The translations under genes were made by a program, and so were the position numbers. From NCBI RefSeq assembly GCF_023062595.1, contig NZ_JALLAN010000010.1, positions 1 through 64,000 of the forward strand: a DNA stretch of 64,000 bases. Reading direction: 5' to 3'. The stretch's first letter is position 1. Every line of letters begins with the position of its first letter. The stretch comes from Arthrobacter rhizosphaerae. Its GTDB lineage: Bacteria; Actinomycetota; Actinomycetes; Actinomycetales; Micrococcaceae. Shown here in pieces: positions 35,889 to 46,908 of the stretch. The notes beneath the pieces were generated by a model. It was not told the origin of the DNA. It worked only from the letters and a program-made list of their open reading frames with translations, and searched no databases.

Positions 35889-37247
35889 ATGGAACTTACC
35901 GCAGGTCACGTATGGCTCATGGTTGCGGCGGCACTCGTGCTGTTCATGACACCAGGGCTGGCATTTTTTTACGGCGGAATGACGCGCGCTAAGGCGGCGC
36001 TGAACATGATGATGATGAGTTTCATCTCCATCGGCATCGTGGGCGTTGTCTGGGTCCTCTGGGGCTACTCCATGACGGGCGGTGAGGGCTTCCTGCAGAT
36101 TGTCGGAAACCCGTTCGCCAGCTTCGGTCTTGAGGGCGTCAACACCGCGGAGTCGCCAAACGGCCTCATCCTCGCCGGCTACGGAGCTACCTTCGCCATC
36201 ATCACTGTGGCCCTGATCAGCGGTGCCATTGCAGACCGCGCCAAGTTCGGCGCCTGGACTGTCTTCGTGCCGGTATGGGTAACACTGGTCTACTGCCCGC
36301 TGGCCTACATGGTCTGGGGTGGCGGCCTCTTCGGTGCGGACGGCGCAATCGGCCAGGCCCTCGGCACGGCGATCGACTTCGCCGGAGGTACGGTTGTCCA
36401 CATCAACGCCGGTGTGGCGGCTCTGATCCTCGTCCTGATCATCGGCAACCGCAAGGGCTTCGGCAAGGATCCCAACCACCGCCCGCACAACATCCCCTTC
36501 GTTATGCTCGGCGCTGCCATCCTGTGGTTCGGCTGGTTCGGCTTCAACGGCGGCCTCGCCTCCTCGGCAGAGCAGGGTGGCCTGATCTGGGTGAACACCC
36601 TCGCAGCACCTGCCGCAGCCATGATCGGCTGGCTCATCATTGAGCGCATCCGCGACGGACACCCAACTTCCCTGGGCGCAGCATCCGGTGTTGTCGCAGG
36701 CCTCGTGGCCATCACCCCGGCTTGTGCAAACGTCAGCCCGGTCGGTGCACTGGGTCTCGGTCTCATCGCAGGTATCGCATCTGCCCTGGCTGTTGGCCTG
36801 AAGTTCCGCTGGGGCTTCGATGACTCCCTCGATGTTGTGGGTGTCCACCTTGTCTCCGGCATCATCGGCACCGTGGCCCTTGGCTTCATCGCCCTTCCGC
36901 AAGAGGGCGTCGGAGGCGGGCTCTTCTACGGCGGCGGCTTCACCCAGCTCTGGGCACAGCTTGCAGTAGCCGGTATCGCCATCGCCTACTCCGCGATCCT
37001 CACCGCCGTGATCGGCCTGGCCATCCACAAGACCATGGGCTTCCGGGTCTCCCAGGAGCAGGAAGCTGTGGGTGTAGACCTCAGCCTGCACGCAGAGACC
37101 GCTTACGAGTTCGGCGTCGGCGGCCACGGCGGAAGCTTCCAGCCGCTGCACGAACTGATCACCGGCAAGCCCCAGGGCGCCGCAGCAGCACCCGCAGACA
37201 GCACAAAGACTGATGCAGCAGCAGGTAAGGAAAGCGTGGGCGCATGA
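35889..37247 (+). CDS. amt: Ammonium transporter
   Basis: Amt/AmtB, 452 residues, about 11 transmembrane helices, conducts ammonium into the cell. Family blocks include FFYGGMTRAKAALNMMMMSF, DFAGGTVVHINAGVAAL (first pore-lining His) and the later GVHLVSGIIGT (second His). I start at ATG 35889, preceded by GGGAGGA at 8-9 nt; the frame is open 69 nt further upstream but only this start is family-like. A Thr/Ala-rich cytoplasmic tail follows the last helix. It overlaps glnK by 4 nt, the classical amtB-glnK coupling. Confidence 0.96.
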   Translation: MELTAGHVWLMVAAALVLFMTPGLAFFYGGMTRAKAALNMMMMSFISIGIVGVVWVLWGYSMTGGEGFLQIVGNPFASFGLEGVNTAESPNGLILAGYGATFAIITVALISGAIADRAKFGAWTVFVPVWVTLVYCPLAYMVWGGGLFGADGAIGQALGTAIDFAGGTVVHINAGVAALILVLIIGNRKGFGKDPNHRPHNIPFVMLGAAILWFGWFGFNGGLASSAEQGGLIWVNTLAAPAAAMIGWLIIERIRDGHPTSLGAASGVVAGLVAITPACANVSPVGALGLGLIAGIASALAVGLKFRWGFDDSLDVVGVHLVSGIIGTVALGFIALPQEGVGGGLFYGGGFTQLWAQLAVAGIAIAYSAILTAVIGLAIHKTMGFRVSQEQEAVGVDLSLHAETAYEFGVGGHGGSFQPLHELITGKPQGAAAAPADSTKTDAAAGKESVGA

Positions 37248-37582
37248 AACTGATTACAGCAATCGTTAGGCCGGAAAAGCTTGAGTCCATCCGGGAAGGA
37301 CTTGAAGCATACGGAGTACAGGGCCTGACGGTCAGCGCAGCCAGCGGCTACGGCCGGCAGCGCGGCTACACCGAGGTTTACCGCGGTGCTGAGTACAACG
37401 TGGACCTTCTGCCGAAGATCCGCGTGGAGGTTCTGGCCACTGACGAACAGGCGGACGACATCCTCGATGTCATCATCGCCAGCTCCAACACGGGGCGCGC
37501 CGGTGACGGCAAGGTATGGACCGTGGACGTTTTTGAAGCCGTCCGGGTCCGTACCGGAGAACGCGGTTCCGCAGCAATCTAG
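37244..37582 (+). CDS. glnK: PII nitrogen-regulatory protein GlnK
   Basis: PII trimer-forming signal protein of 112 residues that senses ATP/ADP and 2-oxoglutarate and blocks the Amt pore. The T-loop has GYTEVYRGAEY with the modifiable Tyr51, and the C-terminal signature GDGKVWTVDVFEAVRVRTGERG is intact. Its ATG overlaps the amt stop. The usual third gene of the actinobacterial operon, glnD (the PII adenylyl/uridylyltransferase), does not follow; instead there is a terminator and a convergent gene. Confidence 0.96.
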   Translation: MKLITAIVRPEKLESIREGLEAYGVQGLTVSAASGYGRQRGYTEVYRGAEYNVDLLPKIRVEVLATDEQADDILDVIIASSNTGRAGDGKVWTVDVFEAVRVRTGERGSAAI

Positions 37583-37615
37583 TTCAAGGACCAGAGGCTG
37601 ATACAGCTGAAACAC

Positions 37616-37657
37616 AAAGCGGGCCGGGTACCTGAAAAGGTATCCGGCCCGCTTTTG
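37616..37657. terminator. Intrinsic terminator between glnK and the G6PDH-like gene
   Basis: A stem of about 16 bp (AAGCGGGCCGG... with ...CCGGCCCGCTTTT, one mismatch) and a 6-nt loop TGAAAA. The run of T after the descending arm on the plus strand and A before it serve both convergent genes. Confidence 0.85.
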
Positions 37658-37661
37658 CTTG

Positions 37662-39056
37662 TTAAGGCGAACCTGGCCAGGAAGCGGGTCCGGTGGTTCC
37701 GGCGTCGTATTCCTCCAGAGGTAGCTCGCCGTTTGACCACGAGCGCAGGACAGGGTCCACGATGCGCCAGCAGTCCTCCGCGGCATCGCCGCGAACGGAC
37801 AACAACGGATCCCCGGTGAGTACCCCTTCCAGGACTTCGCCATAGGGCAGGAGGTCAGAGGCACTCAATACCGCATTCAGCGTTGCCCGATCGAGGCTCA
37901 GGATATTGCCCGGGCCATTGACATCCACGTCGAACTGAAGCGTGTCAGGCCCAAACCCGATCCGAAGCTGGTTGGGGGAGTCCACCCCTGTAAAGCCAGC
38001 CGGAAGATGCGGCACAGGGCGGAAGGTGATGACGGCTTCTTTACGCTTGATTCCCATGGCTTTTCCCGAGCGGAGGATGAAGGGGACTCCTTGCCAGCGC
38101 CAGTTGTCTATTTCAACCCGGACTTCAGCGAGGGTCTCCGTGTTCCTTGACGCGTCAACACCCTGTTCCTGGACGTAATCGGGGATGTCCCGGCCCGAAA
38201 TGGAACCGGCTGTATACCGGGCACGGCGCGAGGTGGTGCTGAAGGGCGGTTTGATGCTGCTGGCCCGCAGGACGGTGCTGACGGCATCCCTCAAATCGCG
38301 TTCGCCAACCGTGGCGGGCGGTTCAATAGCCATCAGTGCCATGATTTGCAGCAGATGGCTCTGGATCATGTCCCGTAAGGCGCCGGCGCCGTCGTAATAC
38401 CGTGCGCGTCCCTCCAAGGCGAGGTCCTCTTCGAAGATGACCTCAACCTTCTCGATGTAGTTCCTGTTCCAGACCGGTTCCAGGAAAGTGTTGGCGAAAC
38501 GTAGTCCGAGGATGTTCAGTACGGTCGCTTTCCCCAGGAAGTGGTCCACGCGATGGATATGGTCCTCCGGGACAAGGCCCACCAGGGTGTTGTTCAGCTC
38601 CCGGGCAGTGGCCTCGCTGGAGCCGAAGGGTTTTTCCATCACCAGACGTGTTCCCGGCGGAACCTCCTCCGGGGTAAGGACTTCACAGGCTTTCTGGCTG
38701 ACCTGGGGCGGGAGTGCAAAGTAGACGGCTACCGGGCCCTCCAACTGTTTGAGCAGAGCCCCAAGCTCGCCTCCTGCCGTCACATCCAGTTGGTGGTAGT
38801 CAGTGGACCGGGCGATTCTCTCCAACTCCAGCTTGCCGGCAGGATCGGCTTGGCCCAGCGAATCAGCGAAAGACGTACTGACCCGTTCAAGCCACTGTTC
38901 CGGAGTCCAGGGGTCCGAGCCTGCCCCCACAAGCTTGAGGCCCCCTGCACGGCCCTTTGCGGCCAGTCTGGCGAGACCTGGTAGCAGGAGCCGGCCGGTG
39001 AGATCACCGGAAGCGCCGAGAATGAGGAGGGTTTTTACACTTGATTGGCTGGTCAC
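37662..39056 (-). CDS. Glucose-6-phosphate dehydrogenase-like protein (divergent)
   Basis: A 464-residue member of the G6PDH family. The N-terminal nucleotide motif reads GASGDLTGRLLLPGL, where typical enzymes have a Lys (GDLAKRKL). The active-site segment reads RVDHFLGKATVLN, so the catalytic His and Lys are kept, but the usual Glu after GK is Ala. It is likely a second, divergent G6PDH rather than the main Zwf; it may prefer other cofactors or substrates. The start is GTG 39056. No pentose-phosphate partners (tal, gnd, opcA) are nearby. A TAGGGT -10 at 39092-39097 gives a leader of about 30 nt. Confidence 0.8.
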   Translation of the reverse strand: MTSQSSVKTLLILGASGDLTGRLLLPGLARLAAKGRAGGLKLVGAGSDPWTPEQWLERVSTSFADSLGQADPAGKLELERIARSTDYHQLDVTAGGELGALLKQLEGPVAVYFALPPQVSQKACEVLTPEEVPPGTRLVMEKPFGSSEATARELNNTLVGLVPEDHIHRVDHFLGKATVLNILGLRFANTFLEPVWNRNYIEKVEVIFEEDLALEGRARYYDGAGALRDMIQSHLLQIMALMAIEPPATVGERDLRDAVSTVLRASSIKPPFSTTSRRARYTAGSISGRDIPDYVQEQGVDASRNTETLAEVRVEIDNWRWQGVPFILRSGKAMGIKRKEAVITFRPVPHLPAGFTGVDSPNQLRIGFGPDTLQFDVDVNGPGNILSLDRATLNAVLSASDLLPYGEVLEGVLTGDPLLSVRGDAAEDCWRIVDPVLRSWSNGELPLEEYDAGTTGPASWPGSP

Positions 39057-39073
39057 CCTGCCAGCATGCCATC

Positions 39074-39101
39074 TTGAAGGTGGCTCTTGGTACCCTAGAT
39101 A
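39074..39101. promoter_or_regulatory. Overlapping divergent promoters for the G6PDH-like gene and ffh
   Basis: On the minus strand TAGGGT (39097-39092) is a -10 for the G6PDH-like gene. On the plus strand TTGAAG (39074-39079), a 16-nt spacer and TAGATA (39096-39101) is a possible ffh promoter. The two -10 boxes overlap, so polymerase binding would be mutually exclusive. The plus-strand one is weak. Confidence 0.3.
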
Positions 39102-39219
39102 GTCGAGTCCCGTTGTCGAGGCAGTCCGCCCGGACGAGCAGTCCGGACGAACACCAGTCCCGACGTTGACGCGCCTTATTGGCCGTCATCCGAGAACAAC
39201 TGAAAGAAGTGCACGGCGC

Positions 39220-40806
39220 GTGTTCAATTCACTCTCTGACCGGTTGGCAGCAACCTTCAAGAATCTCCGCGGCAAGGGCCGCCTCACCGAGGCGGATGTT
39301 GATGCCACGGTCCGTGAAATACGTCGCGCCCTCCTGGACGCCGACGTCGCCGTACCGGTAGTGCGTGAATTCACCGCACGGGTGCGCGAGCGGGCGCTGG
39401 GGGCTGAGGTTTCCGGTGCCCTGAATCCGAGTCAGCAGATCGTGAAGATCGTCAACGAGGAACTCGTCGAGATCCTCGGCGGTGAAACCCGGCGTATCCG
39501 CCTCGCCAAGACCGGCCCCACCGTCATCATGTTGGCGGGTCTGCAGGGTGCAGGAAAGACCACCCTCGCCGGCAAGCTTTCCAAATGGATGAAGTCCCAG
39601 GGCCACAGCCCTATCCTCGTTGCGTGCGACCTCCAGCGGCCCAATGCGGTGACCCAGCTGCAGGTAGTGGGTAAGCGCGCAGGCGTACCCGTCTTTGCAC
39701 CGCACCCCGGCGCCACCTCCGAGCTTGAGCACCCGGCCGGCGATCCTGTCGCCGTTGCCCGCGCAGGTGTTGAGGAGGCGCGGCAGAAACTCCATGACGT
39801 CGTCATCGTCGATACCGCCGGACGTCTCGGCGTGGACGCCGACATGATGGATCAGGCTCGGAACATCCGCCGGGCCATTGTCCCCAACGAAGTGCTGTTC
39901 GTCGTCGATGCCATGATCGGCCAGGACGCCGTCAACACGGCGCTCGCCTTCGATGAAGGCGTGAACTTCACCGGCATTGTGCTTTCCAAGCTCGACGGCG
40001 ATGCCCGCGGCGGTGCTGCCCTCTCGATCGCCTCCGTCACAGGAAAGCCCGTGATGTTCGCGTCAACCGGTGAAAGCCTGGATGACTTCGAACTCTTCCA
40101 CCCCGACCGTATGGCCTCTCGCATCCTCGATATGGGTGACGTCCTCACCCTCATCGAGCAGGCCGAGAAGTCCTGGGACAAGGACGAAGCTGCCCGGATG
40201 GCGAAGAAATTCGCCGACCAGGAAGACTTCACGCTTGACGACTTCCTGGCCCAGATGCAGCAGATCCGCAACATGGGTTCCATGAAGAAAATGCTCATGA
40301 TGATGCCGGGCGCCCAAAACATCCGCCAGCAGCTTGAGCAGTTCGACGAGCGGGAAATCGACCGGGTTGAGGCCATTGTCCGGTCCATGACGCCACACGA
40401 ACGCGTTGCGCCGAAAATCATCAACGGCTCACGCCGGGCGCGAATTGCCCGTGGTTCAGGTGTACACGTCTCTGAGGTGAACGGCCTGCTTGAACGCTTC
40501 GCCCAGGCCCAGAAGATGATGAAGAAGATGGCCCAGGGCGGCGGCATGCCGGGGATGCCCGGCATGCCTGGAGCAGGCAACGCGGCCGGCGCCCGCAAGG
40601 GTGCGAAGAACGCTCCGAAGAAGAAGGCGCGGTCGGGTAACCCTGCCAAGGCAGCCCAGGAACTGCGCGACGCCGAGACGCGGCGCTCACAGGCTGCGAA
40701 AGCCCTTCCCACTGGTGCCGCCTTCGGCCAGCAGGGCGGAGAGTTCGATCCCGCCCAGCTGAACCTGCCCAAGGGCTTCGACAAGTTCCTCGGCGGAAAC
40801 AAGTAG
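39220..40806 (+). CDS. ffh: Signal recognition particle protein Ffh
   Basis: Ffh/SRP54, 528 residues, binds signal peptides of nascent membrane proteins with 4.5S RNA (not in this window). N-domain start MFNSLSDRLAATFKNLRG, G-domain GLQGAGKTTLAGKL, DTAGR and SKLDGDARGG, then a Met-rich M-domain (MKKMLMMMPGAQN, KMMKKMAQGG) and a C-terminal tail rich in Gly, Met, Pro and Lys. I use GTG 39220; an open frame starts 54 nt earlier but is not conserved in appearance. Confidence 0.96.
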   Translation: MFNSLSDRLAATFKNLRGKGRLTEADVDATVREIRRALLDADVAVPVVREFTARVRERALGAEVSGALNPSQQIVKIVNEELVEILGGETRRIRLAKTGPTVIMLAGLQGAGKTTLAGKLSKWMKSQGHSPILVACDLQRPNAVTQLQVVGKRAGVPVFAPHPGATSELEHPAGDPVAVARAGVEEARQKLHDVVIVDTAGRLGVDADMMDQARNIRRAIVPNEVLFVVDAMIGQDAVNTALAFDEGVNFTGIVLSKLDGDARGGAALSIASVTGKPVMFASTGESLDDFELFHPDRMASRILDMGDVLTLIEQAEKSWDKDEAARMAKKFADQEDFTLDDFLAQMQQIRNMGSMKKMLMMMPGAQNIRQQLEQFDEREIDRVEAIVRSMTPHERVAPKIINGSRRARIARGSGVHVSEVNGLLERFAQAQKMMKKMAQGGGMPGMPGMPGAGNAAGARKGAKNAPKKKARSGNPAKAAQELRDAETRRSQAAKALPTGAAFGQQGGEFDPAQLNLPKGFDKFLGGNK

Positions 40807-40821
40807 CCAGGGCATCGATGT

Positions 40822-40844
40822 GGCCCGGGCACATTGCCCGGGCC
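40822..40844 (+). terminator. Terminator after ffh
   Basis: A perfect 9-bp GC stem, GGCCCGGGC (40822-40830) with GCCCGGGCC (40836-40844), and loop ACATT, followed by TTGCCTT. The U-tract is short. The -10 of the next gene begins 7 nt later. Confidence 0.6.
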
Positions 40845-40850
40845 TTGCCT

Positions 40851-40856
40851 TAGGGT
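40851..40856 (+). promoter_or_regulatory. -10 box of a leaderless promoter for the hydrolase gene
   Basis: TAGGGT, six bases (40857-40862), then the ATG at 40863. It lies immediately after the ffh terminator. Confidence 0.5.
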
Positions 40857-40862
40857 TGGGTC

Positions 40863-43560
<2,698 letters not shown>

Positions 43561-43598
43561 TCAGCTATCCCAAGGCACGCCGCGCCGTGGTCCGCCGC

Positions 43599-43604
43599 TA
43601 GGCT
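43599..43604 (+). promoter_or_regulatory. -10 box of a leaderless promoter for the amidohydrolase gene
   Basis: TAGGCT, seven bases, then the ATG at 43612. There is no Shine-Dalgarno sequence in the gap. Confidence 0.45.
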
Positions 43605-43611
43605 TTTGCCC

Positions 43612-44694
43612 ATGCCAAAAATAATCGAGTTCAGCGGAACGGTGCTCACATCGCCTGATTCGGAGCGCCACGGCATGTGGGCAGTAGACGGGAAGCTGAC
43701 TTTTCGTCGTCCGGCAAGGGACCCCGACGTCGTCCTCGATGGCTGGGTTCTGCCAGGGCTCACCGACGCCCATTGCCACATCGGTCTGGGCGCGGAGGGT
43801 GAAGTGCCTGACCACATAGCCGAAGCCCAGGCCGTGCTGGACCGGGATGCCGGAACCCTGCTGGTCCGCGATGCCGGCTCGCCCAGTGATACCAGGTGGC
43901 TTCAGCGACGAAGCGACATGCCGCGGATCATCAGGTCCGGCAGGCATATTGCCAGGACGCGCCGCTACCTGAAGCACCTCGCCCTCGAGGTGGAGCCCGG
44001 CGACCTGGCGGAGACTGTGAGGAAGCAGGCCCGCGCGGGCGACGGGTGGATCAAACTCGTGGGGGACTGGATAGACCGCGACGCCGGGGATCTCGCGCCT
44101 TCTTTTCCTGCCTGGGCGGTGAAGGACGCCGTTCTCGCGGCACACGAGGAGGGTGCCCGGGTGGCCGCCCACTGTTTTGCCGAGGACACGCTGGATGACA
44201 TGCTTGACGCCGGTGTTGACTCTATTGAACACGGCACCGGCCTCCTTCCGCGCCACATTCCCCGCTTAGTCGAGCAGGGTGTTCCCCTGGTTCCCACGCT
44301 GATAAACGTCGCCACCTTTCCCGATATCGCTTCCAGGGCAGACGGGAAGTTTCCGGTGTACGCCGCCCATATGCGCTCCTTGTGGAAGCGGCGCAACGAG
44401 CGCGTCCTGGAGGCATTCGAGGCGGGCGTGCGAATCCTTGCCGGAACAGATGCGGGAACAGTCATAGCGCACGGACGGATTGTGGACGAAGTCCTCGCCC
44501 TGAACGCCGCCGGCCTTCCTCCGGCTGCGGCGCTGGACTCCGCGGCCTGGGCGGCACGCTCCTGGTTGGGCGCGGAAGGCTTGGCCGAAGGTGCCGGCGC
44601 CGATGTTCTGGTGTGCGCCGAAGACCCCCGCGAGTCCCTGACTACCCTGAGAACGCTTCGGAACATCGTGCTCCGAGGGGAAGTGCTTTGTTAG
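43612..44694 (+). CDS. Amidohydrolase family protein
   Basis: A 360-residue metal-dependent hydrolase of the imidazolonepropionase-like type. The metal-binding pattern is complete: HxH in DAHCHIG, a Lys in DGWIKLVGDW that could be carboxylated, His in VAAHCF, His in SIEHGTGL and Asp in AGTDAG. The substrate is unknown; relatives act on peptides, prolidase-type dipeptides or cyclic amides. I start at ATG 43612; the frame is open about 108 nt upstream into the thiC leader but that part is not family-like. Divergent from thiC. Confidence 0.85.
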   Translation: MPKIIEFSGTVLTSPDSERHGMWAVDGKLTFRRPARDPDVVLDGWVLPGLTDAHCHIGLGAEGEVPDHIAEAQAVLDRDAGTLLVRDAGSPSDTRWLQRRSDMPRIIRSGRHIARTRRYLKHLALEVEPGDLAETVRKQARAGDGWIKLVGDWIDRDAGDLAPSFPAWAVKDAVLAAHEEGARVAAHCFAEDTLDDMLDAGVDSIEHGTGLLPRHIPRLVEQGVPLVPTLINVATFPDIASRADGKFPVYAAHMRSLWKRRNERVLEAFEAGVRILAGTDAGTVIAHGRIVDEVLALNAAGLPPAAALDSAAWAARSWLGAEGLAEGAGADVLVCAEDPRESLTTLRTLRNIVLRGEVLC

Positions 44695-44719
44695 GGGAGA
44701 TGCAGGATCCGGGAATAAA

Positions 44720-44738
44720 TTGAAGCTTCAAGTAATTT
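44720..44738. promoter_or_regulatory. Palindromic operator and -10 box upstream of the VOC gene
   Basis: A perfect 12-bp palindrome TTGAAGCTTCAA (44720-44731) next to a TAATTT -10 (44733-44738). The TTGAA/TTCAA half-sites are of the kind bound by MarR-family repressors, which often control ring-cleavage or quinone-detoxifying dioxygenases. No MarR gene is in the window, so the regulator would act from elsewhere. Confidence 0.5.
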
Positions 44739-44793
44739 AACTCTATGAGTGCAGGTCGCCGTTCCCGGGCGGCCCCGGAACCAGGAGTGAATC

Positions 44794-45669
44794 ATGACCA
44801 CGGAAACGAGCAGCCAGGACCTGCTCCCCGCCGACCTGACAATGGGCACAGTGATGCTTAAGGTGCGGGACCTGAAACTGATGACCGATTATTACCAGCG
44901 CGCCCTTGGTCTGGACGTCGTGGCCGAGCAGGATGGCGGGCTCTATCTGGGCCGACGCCGCCAACCGTTGGTTCACCTCGCTTCAGCGCCAGGCCTCGCT
45001 GTTCCTTCCCGCGGCGAGGCAGGCTTGTTCCATACCGCCTTGTTGTTCGAGGATCAGGCAGCCCTGGCAGCCACAGTGGCAACAGCCGCCCAGTATGAGC
45101 CCCGGTTGTTCACCGGCAGTGCGGATCACCTGGTGAGCGAAGCCTTCTACTTCAACGATCCTGAAGGAAACGGGATCGAACTCTATTGGGACCGCCCCCG
45201 CGAGGCGTGGTCCTGGGACGGCAAGAACGTTGTGATGGACAGTTTGCCGCTTCCCCCTCAGCACTACCTCCAGAGCCACCTGACCGAAGCGAGAGTCTCC
45301 GGACAGCGGGAGTCGGGTGCCGGCGTCGGGCATGTCCACCTCCAGGTAGGTGACGTCCAGACGGCCCAGGACTTCTACGTGGATACGCTGGGCTTTGAAA
45401 AGACCGCAGGCTGGCATGGCCAGGCCCTTTTTGTGTCCGCGGGAGGCTATCACCACCACATGGCCATGAATGTCTGGAACAGCCGCGGCGCCGGGCCCCG
45501 CAAGGACACCCTCGGATTGGGCGAAGTTCTCATCGAAGTTCCCTCGGGCGACGACGTCGGGGCGCTCGCTGACCGCTTGAAAGTCGCCGGCGTCTCTTCC
45601 CACCACACCGGCCTGGAACTCCGCTTTGAGGATCCGTGGCGCAACAGGATTCGCGTGGCAGTGCGCTGA
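44794..45669 (+). CDS. VOC-family protein, extradiol dioxygenase/CatE-like
   Basis: A 291-residue protein with two vicinal-oxygen-chelate modules (about residues 18-125 and 170-285). Candidate metal ligands include His in GLFHTALLF, Glu in GNGIELYWDRP, and His in VGHVHLQVGD, followed by a conserved YHHHMAMNVW segment. It resembles CatE-type catechol-2,3-dioxygenases of Bacillus, which remove catechols. Substrate is inferred. The ATG has an AGGAG upstream (AGGAGTGAATC). Confidence 0.82.
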   Translation: MTTETSSQDLLPADLTMGTVMLKVRDLKLMTDYYQRALGLDVVAEQDGGLYLGRRRQPLVHLASAPGLAVPSRGEAGLFHTALLFEDQAALAATVATAAQYEPRLFTGSADHLVSEAFYFNDPEGNGIELYWDRPREAWSWDGKNVVMDSLPLPPQHYLQSHLTEARVSGQRESGAGVGHVHLQVGDVQTAQDFYVDTLGFEKTAGWHGQALFVSAGGYHHHMAMNVWNSRGAGPRKDTLGLGEVLIEVPSGDDVGALADRLKVAGVSSHHTGLELRFEDPWRNRIRVAVR

Positions 45670-45785
45670 CGTCATGCCTTCCGGGTTGTGCTGCCTTCTG
45701 CGTTAGGCTGATTCGGACGGCCACGGTGAGGCTCAATTCCGCACCGTAGGACCTTCCTCGCAGCAACGGAATGAGGGCGATTTCC

Positions 45786-46223
45786 ATGGGGTTTACCGAG
45801 ATCTTTGTTTCCACCCACGACGGCGCGCTGAAGCGGGCGAAAGCGCTGGACGGCGGAGTGTCTGCCACCGATGATGCTCTGCGCATCCCCGGAATCAGCG
45901 ACTTCGAAATCGAACAGTTGGGCGACCTCGCAGGCGCGGCCGTGCATGCAGCTGGCGCGGACTATGAACTGGCCATGGTGGATGTAGCAAGCGACTCCCT
46001 TCTCGGTGTTCCGCCGGCTATGGTCCGTGCTCTGGCCGAATTGCTCACCTACGAGTCCGAAGGTGAAGGCGATGTGCTTGAACACGTCGCTGAGCAGTGG
46101 GCTGCGGAAGACGACATGCCCTTTGGGTCTGATGAAGCCAGGGGCTACGTCCAGCGGATCGCAGAGCTGGCCAGCGGCGTTGACGAGAACGATCGGACCG
46201 GCCTGTACGTCTGGGCTTCCTAG
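45786..46223 (+). CDS. Conserved hypothetical protein
   Basis: A small acidic soluble protein of about 145 residues starting MGFTEIFVSTHDGALKRAKALD. No motif I recognise; there is no signal peptide, membrane helix or Cys. It is rich in Asp/Glu (ESEGEGDVLEHVAEQWAAEDD) and mostly helical by composition. The start is ATG 45786 (GAGGGCG upstream); an ATG at 45771 would add five residues. A TAGGCT -10-like box is near 45705. It stands alone between the VOC gene and rpsP. Confidence 0.65.
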   Translation: MGFTEIFVSTHDGALKRAKALDGGVSATDDALRIPGISDFEIEQLGDLAGAAVHAAGADYELAMVDVASDSLLGVPPAMVRALAELLTYESEGEGDVLEHVAEQWAAEDDMPFGSDEARGYVQRIAELASGVDENDRTGLYVWAS

Positions 46224-46249
46224 ACTTCAACCCGGTCGAGGCAGGCGAA

Positions 46250-46284
46250 AACCCGGCAAGGCGGCCAGGCTGGCGAGCCGGGTT
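46250..46284 (+). terminator. Candidate terminator after the hypothetical gene
   Basis: An 8-bp stem AACCCGGC (46250-46257) with GCCGGGTT (46277-46284) and a GC-rich loop that can form an inner stem. There is no U-run, so confidence is low. Confidence 0.35.
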
Positions 46285-46348
46285 GATGGCCTGGACACCA
46301 CGCAGGAGCTGCCGGCCGGGCGTCAAGTCGAAATCCCGCCGTCGATCT

Positions 46349-46359
46349 GGCACAATAAG
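46349..46359 (+). promoter_or_regulatory. Promoter core of rpsP (GGCACAATAAG)
   Basis: GGCACAATAAG contains CACAAT, one base from TACAAT. The same 11-mer occurs before the DUF3145 gene (56335-56345) and a close variant before rplS (48690-48700). A leader of about 130 nt would follow. The -35 is weak (TCGAAA at 46328-46333, 17 nt away). Confidence 0.45.
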
Positions 46360-46490
46360 TAGGTACTTGATCTGCGTGGCCCCTCTCTCCGCGTCTGGAT
46401 CCTGTCCTTTAGAACCCCCTAGTATGGCCCGCCCCACGGGTGCAGAACGCCGGGTTCGACCCCGTTTCAGAAACAGGAGTGACCACAAAA

Positions 46491-46907
46491 GTGGCCGTAA
46501 AGATTCGCCTTAAGCGCTTCGGTAAGATGCGCGCACCGTACTACCGCATTGTCGTTGCAGACTCACGCACCAAGCGTGATGGTCGTGCCATCGAAGAAAT
46601 CGGCAAGTACCACCCCACCGAAGAGCCCTCATACATCGAGGTTAACTCCGAGCGTGCCCAGTACTGGCTGTCCGTCGGCGCCCAGCCGTCCGAGCAGGTT
46701 GCCGCGATCCTCAAGATCACCGGTGACTGGCAGAAGTTCAAGGGTCTTCCCGGCCAGGAAGGTACCTTGAAGACGAAAGCCCCCAAGGTTGCCTTCGTTG
46801 CTCCGGAAAAGCGCTCCGTGATCATCCCGGAAGCCATCACCAAGAAGGCCAAGGCGGAAGCTCCGGCTGAAGCAGGCGCCGAAGCAGAGACCACCGAGGC
46901 TGAGTAA
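46491..46907 (+). CDS. rpsP: 30S ribosomal protein S16
   Basis: S16, 138 residues. The core of about 85 residues ([26 protein letters not shown] at the start, split across the window) is typical. The C-terminal extension rich in Ala, Glu and Lys ([16 protein letters not shown]) is common in actinobacteria. The start is GTG 46491, with AGGAG 12 nt upstream. It heads the rpsP-khpA-rimM-trmD cluster. Confidence 0.96.
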   Translation: MAVKIRLKRFGKMRAPYYRIVVADSRTKRDGRAIEEIGKYHPTEEPSYIEVNSERAQYWLSVGAQPSEQVAAILKITGDWQKFKGLPGQEGTLKTKAPKVAFVAPEKRSVIIPEAITKKAKAEAPAEAGAEAETTEAE

Positions 46908-46908
46908 A

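Noticed and set aside
46448..46485. A tRNA T-arm-like stretch (GGGTTCGACCC) before rpsP
   Set aside because: There is no matching acceptor stem, D-arm or anticodon arm around it. It is best seen as a small hairpin in the rpsP leader.
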